Positions 9,826 to 18,715 of a DNA stretch of 64,000 nucleotides are shown here, one piece after another. Source of the DNA: Oscillospiraceae bacterium NTUH-002-81. Lineage in GTDB: Bacteria > Bacillota > Clostridia > Lachnospirales > Lachnospiraceae. The notes below the pieces were generated by a model. That model was not told the origin of the DNA. It saw only the letters and a program-made list of their open reading frames with translations, and ran no database searches. Numbering within the stretch: the first letter of the stretch is position 1; each line of letters begins with the position of its first letter. Where the stretch lies: the NCBI GenBank assembly GCA_032620915.1, contig CP136052.1, positions 1,340,501-1,404,500 on the forward strand, given 5' to 3'. Position numbers and translations under genes: made by a program.

Positions 9826-9894
9826 GTGAACACCCATTTGAAACAGCTATGGGCAGCTATGAAGCTGCCCGAAAAACTTCAAAAAAAGTTATAA
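9826..9894 (+). CDS. 22-codon open frame at the element end
   Basis: GTG at 9826 is preceded by AAAGGAGGT, an excellent ribosome-binding site, and the frame encodes 22 residues rich in K, L and A ending KKL. It overlaps the hairpin at 9851-9870. It is either a genuine tiny protein coupled to recombinase 3 or a remnant cut by the element end. Function unknown. Confidence 0.35.
   Translation: MNTHLKQLWAAMKLPEKLQKKL
9851..9870 (+). terminator. Perfect hairpin closing the recombinase operon
   Basis: GGGCAGCT and AGCTGCCC form an 8-bp perfect stem with a 4-nt ATGA loop, followed by A-rich sequence and then a T-run at 9895-9903. It could be a terminator or a recombinase-binding arm, since it sits about 55 bp from the inferred element end. 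Confidence 0.5.
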
Positions 9895-9914
9895 ATTTTT
9901 TTTGTCGTGGGCTT

Positions 9915-9930
9915 GACATACGGGTGCCGC
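9915..9930. other. Inferred right attachment site (attR) of the integrative element
   Basis: The tyrosine integrase reading frame is normal until the second histidine of HGLRH (codon complement at 9924-9926) and abnormal beyond it, so the junction lies about here. The core dinucleotide cannot be fixed without the left end or an empty site. Confidence 0.55.
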
Positions 9931-10688
9931 AACCCGTGCACGGTGATCAAAGGGATGTTGGCCTTGCGGCAATGCCTGGCGAGAAGCGCATTTACAGTAG
10001 AATTATAAACTTTATTTTTCACAAAAATGGGTTTTTCTTCAGGCAACGGTTTGATGAGTTCTGCGAATTGGATGACGGTTTGCCAGTCTAACGGGATTTT
10101 TCGGATGGAAGATTGATTCTTGGTGGGAAGAAATCCCCCGTCTCCTTTATAGTCCCATGTTTTGGAAACGGAAAGCATTTGACGGGAAAAGTCGAAATCT
10201 TTTGGAGTAAGAGCCAGTGCTTCTGAAAAACGCATGCCGGTTTTGGCAATCAGGAGAAGAAGCCAGTCTAAATTGATTTCTGTATGTAAATCCAGATCGT
10301 CAAGTAATTTGTGGAGTTCATACTGGTTCAGATACTTGGGTTTCTTTTCTCCAGGCGTTTTCCCTTTGATGATTGCTTTTCGGGTGGGGTCTTTTGGAAG
10401 TAGGCCTTCATCTACGGCATCGAGGATGGCACATTTGAGATGATGGTGAAAATCCATGGTCGTCTGGCGCTCATGTGAAAGGGCATAGTCATTGAGAAGT
10501 TTTTGATATGCAAAGCGATCCAGGCCGCATAAAGGAAGCTCAGGAATGAGTTTTTCAAGCCAGTGATGTGCCATGTGATATTTTTGCATGGTTATGGGAC
10601 GGATAGCTCCTTCTTTATAGATGGTGATCCATTGTTTGTAATAATCGCAGAATAAAAGGGTAGAGGTGTTGGTTGAGGTTACATCCAT
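9922..10688 (-). pseudogene. Tyrosine integrase truncated by insertion of the upstream element
   Basis: A phage-type tyrosine recombinase read from ATG 10688 after AAAGGAG. It has an N-terminal SAM-like DNA-binding domain (about 10-110), the Arg-I box TGMRFSEALALT and the box-II motif HGLRH. Immediately after HGLRH the sequence changes to PYVKPTTKKIYNFF and stops at 9879, the last residues being encoded by the invading element. The region with the second conserved Arg/His and the nucleophilic Tyr is missing, so the protein should be inactive. It may have been a solitary chromosomal integrase or a remnant of an older element. Confidence 0.85.
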
Positions 10689-10809
10689 AGTTCAGTTCTC
10701 CTTTGTTTCAGTGGTGTTTGCGCCGATGAAGTTTTATTGTGTATTCAGTATAGAGGGGATTTGCGGCAAATCAAACAGGGGGTACGGCCATTGGTTGTGG
10801 CTTAGGGTC

Positions 10810-10838
10810 TTGTCCCCTCCCCAAGATTGTGTTACTAT
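10810..10838 (+). promoter_or_regulatory. Putative sigma-A promoter for prmA operon
   Basis: TTGTCC and TACTAT are separated by 17 bp, about 77 bp before the prmA start. There is no competing gene between the truncated integrase and prmA. Confidence 0.5.
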
Positions 10839-10914
10839 GAGAGAAGCGGCCGTATGCCTGCAGGTGGCATGCGGCGTTTTCATGAGGCTGTAAACATACA
10901 GGAGGTTTTTATAA

Positions 10915-11868
10915 ATGAAGTGGAAAAAATTTACGCTGAAGACACTGGCGGAAGCGGAGGATATCGTCATTGCCACACTGGCGGAGGCCGGCATCGAGGG
11001 TGTGGAGATCGAGGATAAAGTACCGCTGACGGAGAAGGACAAGGAGCAGATGTTTGTGGACATTCTGCCGGATGCGCCGGACAATGACGGTATTGCTTAC
11101 CTGAACTTTTATCTGGAGGAGGATGCGGACGTGGATGCGATCCTTCCCGGGGTGCAGGAGGCGCTGGAGGAGCTGCGCCAGTTCATGGATATCGGAGAGG
11201 CCAGCATTGCGGCGTCTGAGACAGAGGATAAGGACTGGATCAACAACTGGAAGCAGTATTTTAAGCAGTTTTACGTGGACGATCTGCTGATCATTCCGTC
11301 CTGGGAGGAGATCAGACCGGAGGATCAGGGCCGCCCGGTGATCCACATTGATCCGGGTACCGCTTTTGGCACGGGCATGCATGAGACGACCCAGCTGTGT
11401 ATCCGTCAGCTGAAAAAATATGTCAGGCCCGGGGATGAGATTCTGGATGTGGGCTGCGGCAGCGGCATTTTGTCCATCGCAGCAGTGAAATTCGGCGCCG
11501 GTCATGCGGTGATGACGGATCTGGATCCCTGCGCCATCACAGCAACGAAGGAGAATATGGAGGTCAATGGCATCGGCGAGGCGCAGTATGACGTGATGAT
11601 CGGCAACCTGATCGATGACAAAGCGGTGCAGGATCAGGTGGGCTATGAGAAATATGACATTGTGGCAGCCAATATTCTGGCGGACGTGCTGGTACCGCTG
11701 ACACCGGTGATCGTGCACCAGATGAAGAAGGGCGGTATTTATATCACTTCCGGTATTATTGATGAGAAGGAAACCGTTGTGGTGGAGGCCGTGAAAGCTG
11801 CCGGCCTGGAAGTGGTGGAAGTGAACCACCAGGGCGAGTGGGTGTCTGTGACAGCCAGAAAGAATTAA
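10915..11868 (+). CDS. prmA: Ribosomal protein L11 methyltransferase
   Basis: This 317-aa enzyme methylates ribosomal protein L11 using S-adenosylmethionine. The N-terminal substrate-recognition half begins MKWKKFTLKT. The C-terminal Rossmann fold has the DPGTAFGTGMHETT segment and the SAM motif ILDVGCGSGILSIAAVKFG, followed by the post-I acid in MTDLDP and the NILADVL motif. Length and motifs match the family. The start is ATG 10915 after AGGAGG. It is followed after 10 bp by rsmE, the standard Firmicutes pairing of two ribosome-methylation genes. Confidence 0.95.
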   Translation: MKWKKFTLKTLAEAEDIVIATLAEAGIEGVEIEDKVPLTEKDKEQMFVDILPDAPDNDGIAYLNFYLEEDADVDAILPGVQEALEELRQFMDIGEASIAASETEDKDWINNWKQYFKQFYVDDLLIIPSWEEIRPEDQGRPVIHIDPGTAFGTGMHETTQLCIRQLKKYVRPGDEILDVGCGSGILSIAAVKFGAGHAVMTDLDPCAITATKENMEVNGIGEAQYDVMIGNLIDDKAVQDQVGYEKYDIVAANILADVLVPLTPVIVHQMKKGGIYITSGIIDEKETVVVEAVKAAGLEVVEVNHQGEWVSVTARKN

Positions 11869-11878
11869 GAGGCAGTCT

Positions 11879-12617
11879 ATGTATCATTTTTTTGTGGAAC
11901 CGGAACAGATTTCGGAAAAAGAGATCCGGATCACCGGGAGTGATGTGAACCATATCCGCAGTGTGCTGCGCATGAAGCCGGGAGAGGAGATCCTCATCAG
12001 CAGCCGTACCGGTGGGGACTACCACTGTGCGGTGGAGGAGATCGGCCAGGATGAGGTGCGCACATCCATTATGTGGAAGGAAGCGCTGGGCAGGGAGCTT
12101 TCCTGTCCCATCGTACTGTTTCAGGGGCTGCCCAAGGGCGATAAGATGGAAATGGTCATTCAGAAAAATGTGGAGCTGGGTGTCCATGCCATTGTGCCGG
12201 TGTCCATGAAGCGCTGTGTGGTGAAGCTGGATGAAAAAAAGGCCCAGGCAAAACAGAAACGGTGGCAGCAGATTTCCGAGAGCGCGGCGAAGCAGGCCAA
12301 ACGGGGCATCGTGCCGGAAATTTTGCCGGTGATGTCCTTTGCCCAGGCGCTGGACTATGCGAAGGATTTTGAACAGAAGCTGCTGCCCTACGAGTGTGCC
12401 GAGGGCATCGAAGGGACGAGACGTATCCTTTCTGGTATTCAGCCGGGACAGAAGGTGGCGGTTTTCATTGGCCCGGAGGGCGGTTTTGACGAAAAAAGAA
12501 GTAGAAGCGGCGAAGGATGCGGGCTTTCAGGTGCTGACGCTGGGCCGCAGGATTTTGCGGACGGAGACGGCGGGCATGATGCTGTTGTCCGTGCTTGGAT
12601 ATTTACTGGAGGAATAA
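11879..12617 (+). CDS. rsmE: 16S rRNA m3U1498 methyltransferase, frameshifted
   Basis: A SPOUT-class methyltransferase acting on 16S rRNA U1498. The first frame runs from ATG 11879 with an N-terminal PUA-like part (EISEKEIRITGSDVNHIRSVLRMKPG) and continues through VAVFIGPEGGF. At an A6 run (12492-12497) the frame is lost; one A fewer restores DEKEVEAAKDAGFQVLTLGRRILRTETA and the end MMLLSVLGYLLEE at 12617. Both halves are strongly conserved, so one extra A (sequencing error or recent mutation) is the simplest explanation. As it stands, translation would run to 12643 with an aberrant tail lacking the SAM-binding knot. Confidence 0.88.
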
Positions 12618-12623
12618 TGGAAG

Positions 12624-13778
12624 ATGGAAATATATCTGGATAATTCCGCCACCACGAAATGTTTTCCGGAGGTGGCGCAGGTGGTGATGAAAACCATGCT
12701 GGAGGATTACGGCAACCCGTCCTCCATGCATCAGAAGGGCGTGGACGCGGAGAAATACATGCGGGACACCCGTTCGGTCATCGCTTCCAACCTGAAAGTG
12801 CAGGAGAAAGAAATCTTTTTCACTTCCGGCGGCACGGAATCAGACAATCTGGCGCTCATCGGCGTGGCCATGGCCAATCAGCGGGCCGGGAAGCACCTGA
12901 TCACGACACAGATCGAGCATCCGGCGGTGCTGGAGACGATGAAATATCTGGAAACCCAGGGCTTTTCTGTGACCTACTTGCCGGTGGATCACGACGGCAT
13001 TGTGGAGCTGGATGCCCTGCGGGCGGCCATGACGCCGGAAACCATTCTCGTGTCGGTGATGTTTGTGAACAATGAGATCGGTTCCGTGCAGCCCATTGAG
13101 GAGATTTCTAAGATTGTGAAAATGGTCAATCCCCAGGCGCTGCTCCATGTGGATGCGGTGCAGGCCTACGGCAAATACCGGATTTATCCCAAGCGGATGG
13201 GCATTGATCTGCTGGCTTTTTCTGGGCACAAGATCCACGGCCCCAAGGGCATCGGCGTGCTTTACATTTCTTCTGCGGCAAAGGTGCGGAATATCAATTA
13301 CGGCGGCGGCCAGCAGAAGGGGATGCGTTCCGGGACGGACAATGTGCCGGGCATCGCAGGCCTCGGGGAAGCGGTAAAAGAGATTTATACAGATTTCGAC
13401 AGCCATATCGACAAGCTGTATGCGCTGAAGCAGCTGTTTGTGGAAGGGGTACAGAAGCTGGATGAGGTGTGGGTCAACGGCCGCACCGGCCGGGACAGTG
13501 CGCCCCATGTGGTGAGTGTGACCTTTCCGGGCATCCGCAGCGAGGTGCTGCTCCATGCCCTGGAGGATAAGGGCATTTATGTGTCCTCCGGTTCTGCCTG
13601 TGCCACCAACAAACCGGCGGTCAGCGCCACGCTGAAAGCCATCGGCATGCCAAAGGAGGGGCTGGATTCCACCCTGCGGTTCAGTTTTTCCGTATTTACC
13701 ACAGAAGAAGAGATTCGGGAAACGCTGTCAGCTTTGAACGAGCTGGTGCCCATGCTGCGACGGTATCGCCGTTCCTAG
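12624..13778 (+). CDS. Cysteine desulfurase (IscS/NifS type)
   Basis: This 384-aa PLP enzyme removes sulfur from cysteine as a persulfide. It opens with IYLDNSATT and has the PLP lysine in LLAFSGHKIHGPKGIGVLY, the G/S-rich PLP phosphate contact FTSGGTESDN, and the catalytic cysteine in VSSGSACATNKPA. Length fits the family. It lies 47 bp before thiI, so its main sulfur acceptor is probably ThiI in 4-thiouridine formation, as with the NifZ-ThiI pair of Bacillus. That role is inferred from neighbourhood; a more general Fe-S role remains possible. Confidence 0.93.
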   Translation: MEIYLDNSATTKCFPEVAQVVMKTMLEDYGNPSSMHQKGVDAEKYMRDTRSVIASNLKVQEKEIFFTSGGTESDNLALIGVAMANQRAGKHLITTQIEHPAVLETMKYLETQGFSVTYLPVDHDGIVELDALRAAMTPETILVSVMFVNNEIGSVQPIEEISKIVKMVNPQALLHVDAVQAYGKYRIYPKRMGIDLLAFSGHKIHGPKGIGVLYISSAAKVRNINYGGGQQKGMRSGTDNVPGIAGLGEAVKEIYTDFDSHIDKLYALKQLFVEGVQKLDEVWVNGRTGRDSAPHVVSVTFPGIRSEVLLHALEDKGIYVSSGSACATNKPAVSATLKAIGMPKEGLDSTLRFSFSVFTTEEEIRETLSALNELVPMLRRYRRS

Positions 13779-13825
13779 TAAAAAAACAGCATGCGAGTGA
13801 ATGAAAAAGATATAGAGGGAAAAGA

Positions 13826-15004
13826 ATGTTTAAAATGTTTTTGATCAAATATGCGGAGATTGCCATCAAGGGAAAAAACCGGTATCTGTTTGAGGATGCC
13901 CTGGTGGAACAGATCCGTCACACCCTGGAGCGGGTGGAAGGTCACTTTGTGGTGACAAAAGAATCCGGTCGTGTGTATGTGTCCTGTAAATCGGATTTTG
14001 ATTTTGATGAAGTGGTGGCGGCATTAAAGACCGTTTTCGGCATCGTCGGCATCTGTCCGGTGGTGCATATCGAGGACAGGGGATTTGACAATCTGGCAGA
14101 ACAGGTTGTGAAGTACATGAAAACCCAGTACCCGGAGCAGAACCAGTCTTTCAAGGTATTTACCCGCCGGGTCAACAAGCGCTATCCCATGGAATCCATG
14201 GAAGTGAGCGCGGCGCTGGGCGAGCGGATTCTGGATGAACTGCCCGGATTTTCTGTGGACGTGCATCATCCTGATATTGAACTGCATGTGGAGATCCGCA
14301 AAACCATTTATATTTATTCCGAAACCATCCCGGGCCCGGGAGGTATGCCCCTGGGCACCAATGGCCGGGCCATGCTGCTCTTATCCGGCGGTATTGACAG
14401 CCCGGTGGCTGGTTACATGATCGCCAAGCGCGGCGTGTTCGTGGATGCGGTATATTTCCATGCGCCGCCGTATACCAGTGAGCGGGCCAAGCAGAAGGTG
14501 GTAGATCTGGCAAAACTGGTGTCCAGATATGCAGGACCCATCCGCCTGAAAGTGGTGAACTTTACGGACATACAGCTGTATATTTACGAGCAGTGTCCCC
14601 ACGATGAGCTGACCATCATCATGCGCCGGTACATGATGCGCATTGCAGAGAAACTGGCAGAACAGGCCGGCTGTCTGGGCCTCATCACAGGCGAGAGCAT
14701 CGGCCAGGTGGCGAGCCAGACCATCCAGAGCCTGGCCGTGACCAACCAGGTATGTACCATGCCGGTATTCCGTCCGCTTATCGGCTTTGACAAGCAGGAG
14801 ATCGTCACCATCGCGGAGAACATTGACACCTACGATACGTCCATTCTCCCCTACGAGGACTGCTGCACGATCTTCGTGGCCAAGCATCCGGTGACCAAGC
14901 CCAACCTTAAGTCCATTCTGCGTTCCGAGACCAAGCTGACGGAGAAGATCGACGAGCTGGTGCAGACTGCTATTGACACCGCAGAGACCATCGTTTGCGA
15001 ATAA
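13826..15004 (+). CDS. thiI: tRNA 4-thiouridine synthetase
   Basis: This 392-aa enzyme adenylates U8 of tRNA and transfers sulfur to form s4U. It has an N-terminal ferredoxin-like and THUMP region (about 1-165, beginning LIKYAEIAIKGKNR) and a PP-loop in LLSGGIDSPVAGYMIAKRG. The downstream GLITGESIGQVASQT and PYEDCCTIF segments are typical. There is no C-terminal rhodanese domain, as in Firmicutes, so sulfur should come straight from the adjacent cysteine desulfurase. A hairpin terminator follows within 60 bp. Confidence 0.95.
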   Translation: MFKMFLIKYAEIAIKGKNRYLFEDALVEQIRHTLERVEGHFVVTKESGRVYVSCKSDFDFDEVVAALKTVFGIVGICPVVHIEDRGFDNLAEQVVKYMKTQYPEQNQSFKVFTRRVNKRYPMESMEVSAALGERILDELPGFSVDVHHPDIELHVEIRKTIYIYSETIPGPGGMPLGTNGRAMLLLSGGIDSPVAGYMIAKRGVFVDAVYFHAPPYTSERAKQKVVDLAKLVSRYAGPIRLKVVNFTDIQLYIYEQCPHDELTIIMRRYMMRIAEKLAEQAGCLGLITGESIGQVASQTIQSLAVTNQVCTMPVFRPLIGFDKQEIVTIAENIDTYDTSILPYEDCCTIFVAKHPVTKPNLKSILRSETKLTEKIDELVQTAIDTAETIVCE

Positions 15005-15035
15005 AACAGGAAGCCATTTCTTATGAAATAAAACA

Positions 15036-15060
15036 CCCCCGGAAGATTTCTCTCCGGGGG
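15036..15060. terminator. Rho-independent terminator between thiI and HPr-like gene
   Basis: CCCCCGGA pairs with TCCGGGGG around a 9-nt loop. It lies between converging genes (thiI on + and the HPr-like gene on -) and could serve either direction, although T-rich flanks are weak. Confidence 0.65.
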
Positions 15061-15112
15061 CATCAGTCTCTTCTGTATGGGGTGTTGCGATGTACGTAAG
15101 CCAGCAGGCCGG

Positions 15113-15346
15113 TTATTCTACAATATAAGGCTTCAGAGCTTCCATCACTGCGTCCATGTTATCTCCTGCGTGAACGTTCAGATCGATCGGTTTGGACAGA
15201 TCCAGGCTGAAGATACCCATGATGGATTTTGCGTCGATGACGTAACGGCCGGATACCAGGTCAAAATCATTGTCAAACTTCGTGATGTCGTTTACGAAGG
15301 ATTTCACTTTATCGATAGAGTTTAATGAAATCTGCACAGTTTTCAT
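15113..15346 (-). CDS. HPr-like protein lacking the phospho-histidine
   Basis: A 77-aa protein with the fold pattern of the PTS phosphocarrier HPr: after the second strand it reads FDLVSGRYVIDAKSIMGIFSLDLSKPIDLNV, matching the Ser46 region (KSIMGVMSL) of HPr. The N-terminal GIHARPA active-site loop with His15 is replaced by ISLNSIDKVKSFVN, so it cannot carry phosphate from Enzyme I. The retained Ser46-like residue suggests a regulatory role like Crh (CcpA cofactor), but that is inference. The start ATG 15346 follows AAGGAGG. It is a monocistronic gene divergent from mtaB. Confidence 0.8.
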   Translation of the reverse strand: MKTVQISLNSIDKVKSFVNDITKFDNDFDLVSGRYVIDAKSIMGIFSLDLSKPIDLNVHAGDNMDAVMEALKPYIVE

Positions 15347-15442
15347 AAGAAAAACCTCCTTACATTGATACTTTTATCTTAACTTTATTGACTGCGAAAG
15401 TCAACAGCTATTCATGTAAAAATCGCGGAAAGGAAAGAACCG

Positions 15443-16956
15443 ATGAGAAAAGCAGCATTGCATAATCTGGGCTGTAAAGTCAACGCATATGAGACGGAGG
15501 CGATGCAGCAGCTTCTGGAAGAAAACGGCTATGAGATCGTGCCGTTTGAGGAAAAGGCAGATGTATATATCGTCAATACGTGTTCGGTGACGAACATGGC
15601 TGACAGAAAGTCCCGGCAGATGCTGCACCGGGCGAGAAAGCGCAATCCCCAGGCGGTGATCGTGGCGGCGGGCTGCTATGTGCAGACAGCGGCGGAGAGC
15701 CTGAAGGAAACGCTGGCGGCGGACATTCTGATCGGCAACAATAAAAAACAGGAGCTGCCGGAGATTCTGGCGGCGTATTTTGAAAAAGCGGATGCAGGAA
15801 TCAAGTGTCAGCCAGATTTTGAAAGTGCTGACCGGGCAGATACAGCGGATAAAAAAACGGAGCAGACAGCAGTGTCAGGGCAGGATGGCATGCCGGGACA
15901 AATGTCCGCAGACGATGGCGCAGCCGCAGTACCGGAAACAGCGAAAACGACGGGAAAGATGGCTGATGCGGATATCTTTATCGAGGATATCTCCGTGGAG
16001 CACAGCTATGAAAATCTGGGACTCACCCGCACGGCAGAGCACACCCGGGCGTACATCAAAGTGCAGGACGGCTGCAACCAGTTCTGCAGCTACTGTATTA
16101 TCCCCTATGCCAGAGGCCGGGTGCGAAGCCGGGGCCTGGAGGATATTCTGGCGGAAGTGCGCACACTGGCAGCGGCCGGTTACAGAGAGGTGGTGCTCAC
16201 CGGTATCCATCTGAGTTCTTACGGCATTGATTTTGCAAAGACCAGTGGGGAACAGGATTATCTTACCGGCGGTGCAGGACGGCTTCTTGCGCTTCTGGAG
16301 GCTGTGGGAGAGATCCCCGGTATTGCCCGCATTCGTTTAGGGTCGCTGGAGCCCAGGATCATCACCAGAGATTTTGTGGAGCGGCTGTCCCGGATCCCTG
16401 AGATCTGTCCGCATTTTCACCTGTCCCTGCAGAGCGGCTGCGATGAGACACTGAAACGGATGAACCGCCATTATACCACAGAAGAGTATCTGGCGGCCTG
16501 CGGCCTTTTACGGCAGTATTTTGAAGATCCGGCGCTGACCACGGATCTTATCGCCGGATTCCCAGGAGAGACGGAGGAAGAGTTTGCACGGACGATGGAT
16601 TTTGTGGAAAAAGTGGGCTTCTACGAGACCCATGTGTTCAAATATTCCGTGCGGCAGGGCACAAGAGCAGCCACCATGAAAAATCAGGTGCCCGAGGAGA
16701 TCAAGACAAAAAGAAGCGGAAAGCTTCTGGAGCTGTCGGAACGGAAAAAAAGGAATACGAAGACCGGTTCCTGGGCCGGGAGGTAGAGCTGCTGGCCGAG
16801 GAAGAGGCCATGTGCGGCGGCGTGCGGATGATGACCGGGCACACAAAGGAATACCTGAAAGTGGGGGTTCCCATGGATGATGCGGTGCTGGAACGCGTGA
16901 AAAGCGGGGATATCGTAAAAGGAATTGTGGGGAGAAACGTATTTTTGGTGGAATAA
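15443..16956 (+). CDS. mtaB: tRNA t6A37 methylthiotransferase, frameshifted near C-terminus
   Basis: A radical-SAM methylthiotransferase that converts t6A37 to ms2t6A in tRNA. It starts RKAALHNLGCKVNAYETEAM, the hallmark of MtaB, with the three N-terminal cluster cysteines (GCKVN, NTCSVT, AGCYVQ) and the radical-SAM motif CNQFCSYC. A low-complexity acidic insert lies at about 115-175. An A7 run at 16745-16751 shifts the frame to a premature stop at 16786; in the alternative frame the TRAM domain follows (EYEDRFLGREVELLAEEEA ... GIVGRNVFLVE) to 16956. One missing A would restore it. The conserved TRAM end suggests an assembly error or recent mutation. Confidence 0.88.
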
Positions 16957-16998
16957 AGTGGAAAAAGCATGGGCGCGCCATTCGCAGCCAGATTGCAA

Positions 16999-17168
16999 CA
17001 GAAAAGTTCAACCGCGCCATTCGCAGAATCGCCCTTACAGGGCTTTCCGCTGCTGCGCAGCTAATTTCTGCTCATTACACGGCGCTCCCCCTCATGCTTA
17101 TTTCCATGTCCATCTTTTCATGCGAGCATGAAAGCTGTCCATGGAAAAAGCATGGTTGAACTTTTCTG
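16999..17168 (+). repeat. Dispersed structured repeat, copy R1 (upstream of ireB)
   Basis: A 170-bp unit with perfect 15-bp inverted ends, CAGAAAAGTTCAACC and GGTTGAACTTTTCTG. Internal landmarks shared with the other copies are GCGCCATTCGCAGAA, AGCTAATTTCTGCTCAT, GGCGCTCC and a terminal stem-loop around TTTCATGCGAGCATGAAA. A partial extra unit (GCGCGCCATTCGCAG) precedes it at about 16972. It fills the gap between mtaB and ireB. Confidence 0.8.
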
Positions 17169-17246
17169 AAAATTAGTATAGAATAGAAATAGTTTATCAG
17201 CGGAACAAGGCGGGGCACCCCGCCAGAAGATTAAGGAAGTGAGAAT

Positions 17247-17507
17247 TTGGATAAAATTACAAATACACAGTTTTTCAAGGTGGACAGCGCACCGCAGATG
17301 GGCGTGGAGGACATCCTCAAAACTGTATACAAGGCAATGACAGAGAAGGGATACAATCCTGTGAATCAGATTGTCGGATATATTATGTCCGGAGATCCGA
17401 CCTATATCACAAGCCATAAGGGCGCCAGAAGCCTGATCATGAAGGTGGAGCGGGACGAACTCGTGGAAGCACTGCTGAAGAACTATATCAGGCACAACTG
17501 TGAGTAA
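17247..17507 (+). CDS. ireB: IreB family regulatory protein (UPF0297)
   Basis: An 86-aa small regulator, in Enterococcus a substrate of the IreK kinase linked to cell-wall stress. The sequence NTQFFKVD ... YNPVNQIVGYIMSGDPTYITSHKGARSLI is essentially diagnostic. It starts with TTG 17247 after AAGGAAGTGAG; there is no in-frame ATG nearby. It heads the conserved Firmicutes cluster ireB-ruvX-DUF1292 and is 18 bp from ruvX. Confidence 0.93.
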   Translation: MDKITNTQFFKVDSAPQMGVEDILKTVYKAMTEKGYNPVNQIVGYIMSGDPTYITSHKGARSLIMKVERDELVEALLKNYIRHNCE

Positions 17508-17525
17508 AGGAACTTTGGCGAACGT

Positions 17526-17975
17526 ATGAGGATTATGGGACTGGACTATGGCTCGAAGACGGTGGGCGTGGCCATCAGCGACGCTCTGGGACTGACGGCG
17601 CAGGGGATAGAGATCATCCGCCGCACCCAGGAGAATAAGCTGCGGCAGACGCTGGCACGGATCGAGGCACTGGTAAAGGAGTATGAAGTAACGGCGATTG
17701 TACTTGGATTTCCCAAGAATATGAATAACACAATCGGAGACAGGGCCGAGAAGTCGCTGGCATTCAAGGAAATGCTGGAGCGGAGAACGGGTCTGAATGT
17801 TTTTATGTGGGATGAGCGGCTGACGACGGTGGAAGCAAACCGCACACTGATAGAAGGCGGGGTGCGCCGGGAAAATCGCGGAAAATACGTGGACAAGCTG
17901 GCTGCGATATTTATATTACAGGGATTCCTGGACTCAAAAGAAGGAAAGGAGTTATTTTTGCGTGGAGAAAATTAA
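17526..17975 (+). CDS. ruvX: Putative pre-16S rRNA nuclease / Holliday junction resolvase-like (YqgF)
   Basis: A 149-aa RNase H-fold nuclease of the YqgF family. It begins [21 protein letters not shown] with the first catalytic Asp in LDYG, has the [10 protein letters not shown] loop and the [13 protein letters not shown] motif with the second acidic pair, and ends with the [17 protein letters not shown] motif whose Asp completes the site. Length fits. The last 14 nt overlap the next gene. Confidence 0.93.
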   Translation: MRIMGLDYGSKTVGVAISDALGLTAQGIEIIRRTQENKLRQTLARIEALVKEYEVTAIVLGFPKNMNNTIGDRAEKSLAFKEMLERRTGLNVFMWDERLTTVEANRTLIEGGVRRENRGKYVDKLAAIFILQGFLDSKEGKELFLRGEN

Positions 17976-18234
17976 ATTTATCCCGGATGGAGAAGCAGAG
18001 GCAGTGGAGTTTTTTGTCATTGAGCAGACAAGACTGCGCGGCGTGAACTATCTGCTGGTCACGGAGACGGAAGATGAGAGTGAGGACGCGGACGCCTATA
18101 TTTTAAAGGATCTGTCTGCGGATACAGATACAGAAGCAGTCTACGAGTTTGTGGAGGACGACAAGGAGCTGGAAGCGGTTTCGGATGTGTTCGAGAAGCT
18201 GCTGGACGGCGTGGATTTTGAAATCGGAGAGTAA
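17962..18234 (+). CDS. DUF1292 family acidic protein
   Basis: A 90-aa strongly acidic protein that starts with GTG 17962 inside the end of ruvX. DUF1292 proteins follow ireB and ruvX across Firmicutes. The pattern [16 protein letters not shown] and the acidic centre ([15 protein letters not shown]) are typical. Its function is unknown; the tight overlap suggests coupled translation with ruvX. Confidence 0.88.
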   Translation: MEKIKFIPDGEAEAVEFFVIEQTRLRGVNYLLVTETEDESEDADAYILKDLSADTDTEAVYEFVEDDKELEAVSDVFEKLLDGVDFEIGE

Positions 18235-18237
18235 GCG

Positions 18238-18687
18238 ATGGCAGCTGATCGGGCAAGACTTAGAGAACTGTTAAAAGCAAAGGGACTGAAGATGACGAAC
18301 CAGAGGCTTCGGATTCTGGAGACGTTGGAGGAGAATGAAGGACAGCACCTGACGGTGGAGGAGCTTCATGCCCGTGTGAACGCATATCTTCCGGAGATCG
18401 GCCTTGCAACCGTATATCGCACGATCCAGTTATTTCTGGAGATGGGGCTGGCTGACCGCATTGATCTGAATGACGGCCAGGTACGCTATGAGATCGCAGA
18501 TGCCGGGGACGACAGAAGGCATCATCGCCATCACCATCTGATCTGTGTGAAATGCGGCAGAGTGTGGGCTTTTGAGGGAGATCTGCTGGAAGAGCTGGAG
18601 AGCCGTCTCATGACGGAGCTCTCTTTTCAGGTGATCAATCACGAGGTGAAACTGTTCGGTTACTGTCAGGAATGTCGGAATATATAG
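18238..18687 (+). CDS. fur: Fur family metal-dependent repressor
   Basis: A 149-aa ferric-uptake-type regulator. The N-terminal winged helix is LKAKGLKMTNQRLRILETLEE ... GLATVYRTIQLFLEMGL, with the ATVYR recognition element. The dimer domain has a histidine-rich metal site HHRHHHLICVKCG and the C-terminal structural zinc pair CQEC. Whether iron, zinc or peroxide is sensed (Fur, Zur or PerR) cannot be fixed; the HHRHHH cluster and the two CxxC pairs fit Fur. It is placed between DUF1292 and rnjA. Confidence 0.85.
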   Translation: MAADRARLRELLKAKGLKMTNQRLRILETLEENEGQHLTVEELHARVNAYLPEIGLATVYRTIQLFLEMGLADRIDLNDGQVRYEIADAGDDRRHHRHHHLICVKCGRVWAFEGDLLEELESRLMTELSFQVINHEVKLFGYCQECRNI

Positions 18688-18715
18688 AAAATCGTTTCAG
18701 GAGGTGTCATTTTTT

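Larger units (their letters stand above)
1..9922. mobile_element. Right end of an integrative (conjugative-type) element
   Basis: The segment carries an ABC permease, a winged-helix regulator, a sigma-like factor, small element-type proteins and three tandem large serine recombinases. That module order is familiar from the recombination end of clostridial integrative elements. The right boundary is set by the adjacent minus-strand tyrosine integrase, which reads normally up to ...TVHGLRH (codon at 9924-9926) and then continues into unrelated codons and a stop. The left end lies outside the window, so conjugation genes and the left attachment site cannot be seen. The exact crossover near 9920-9926 is inferred. 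Confidence 0.75.

Noticed and set aside
10909-11829. A 306-codon minus-strand open frame opposite prmA
   Set aside because: PrmA on the plus strand is complete and well placed; the antisense frame is His-rich noise.
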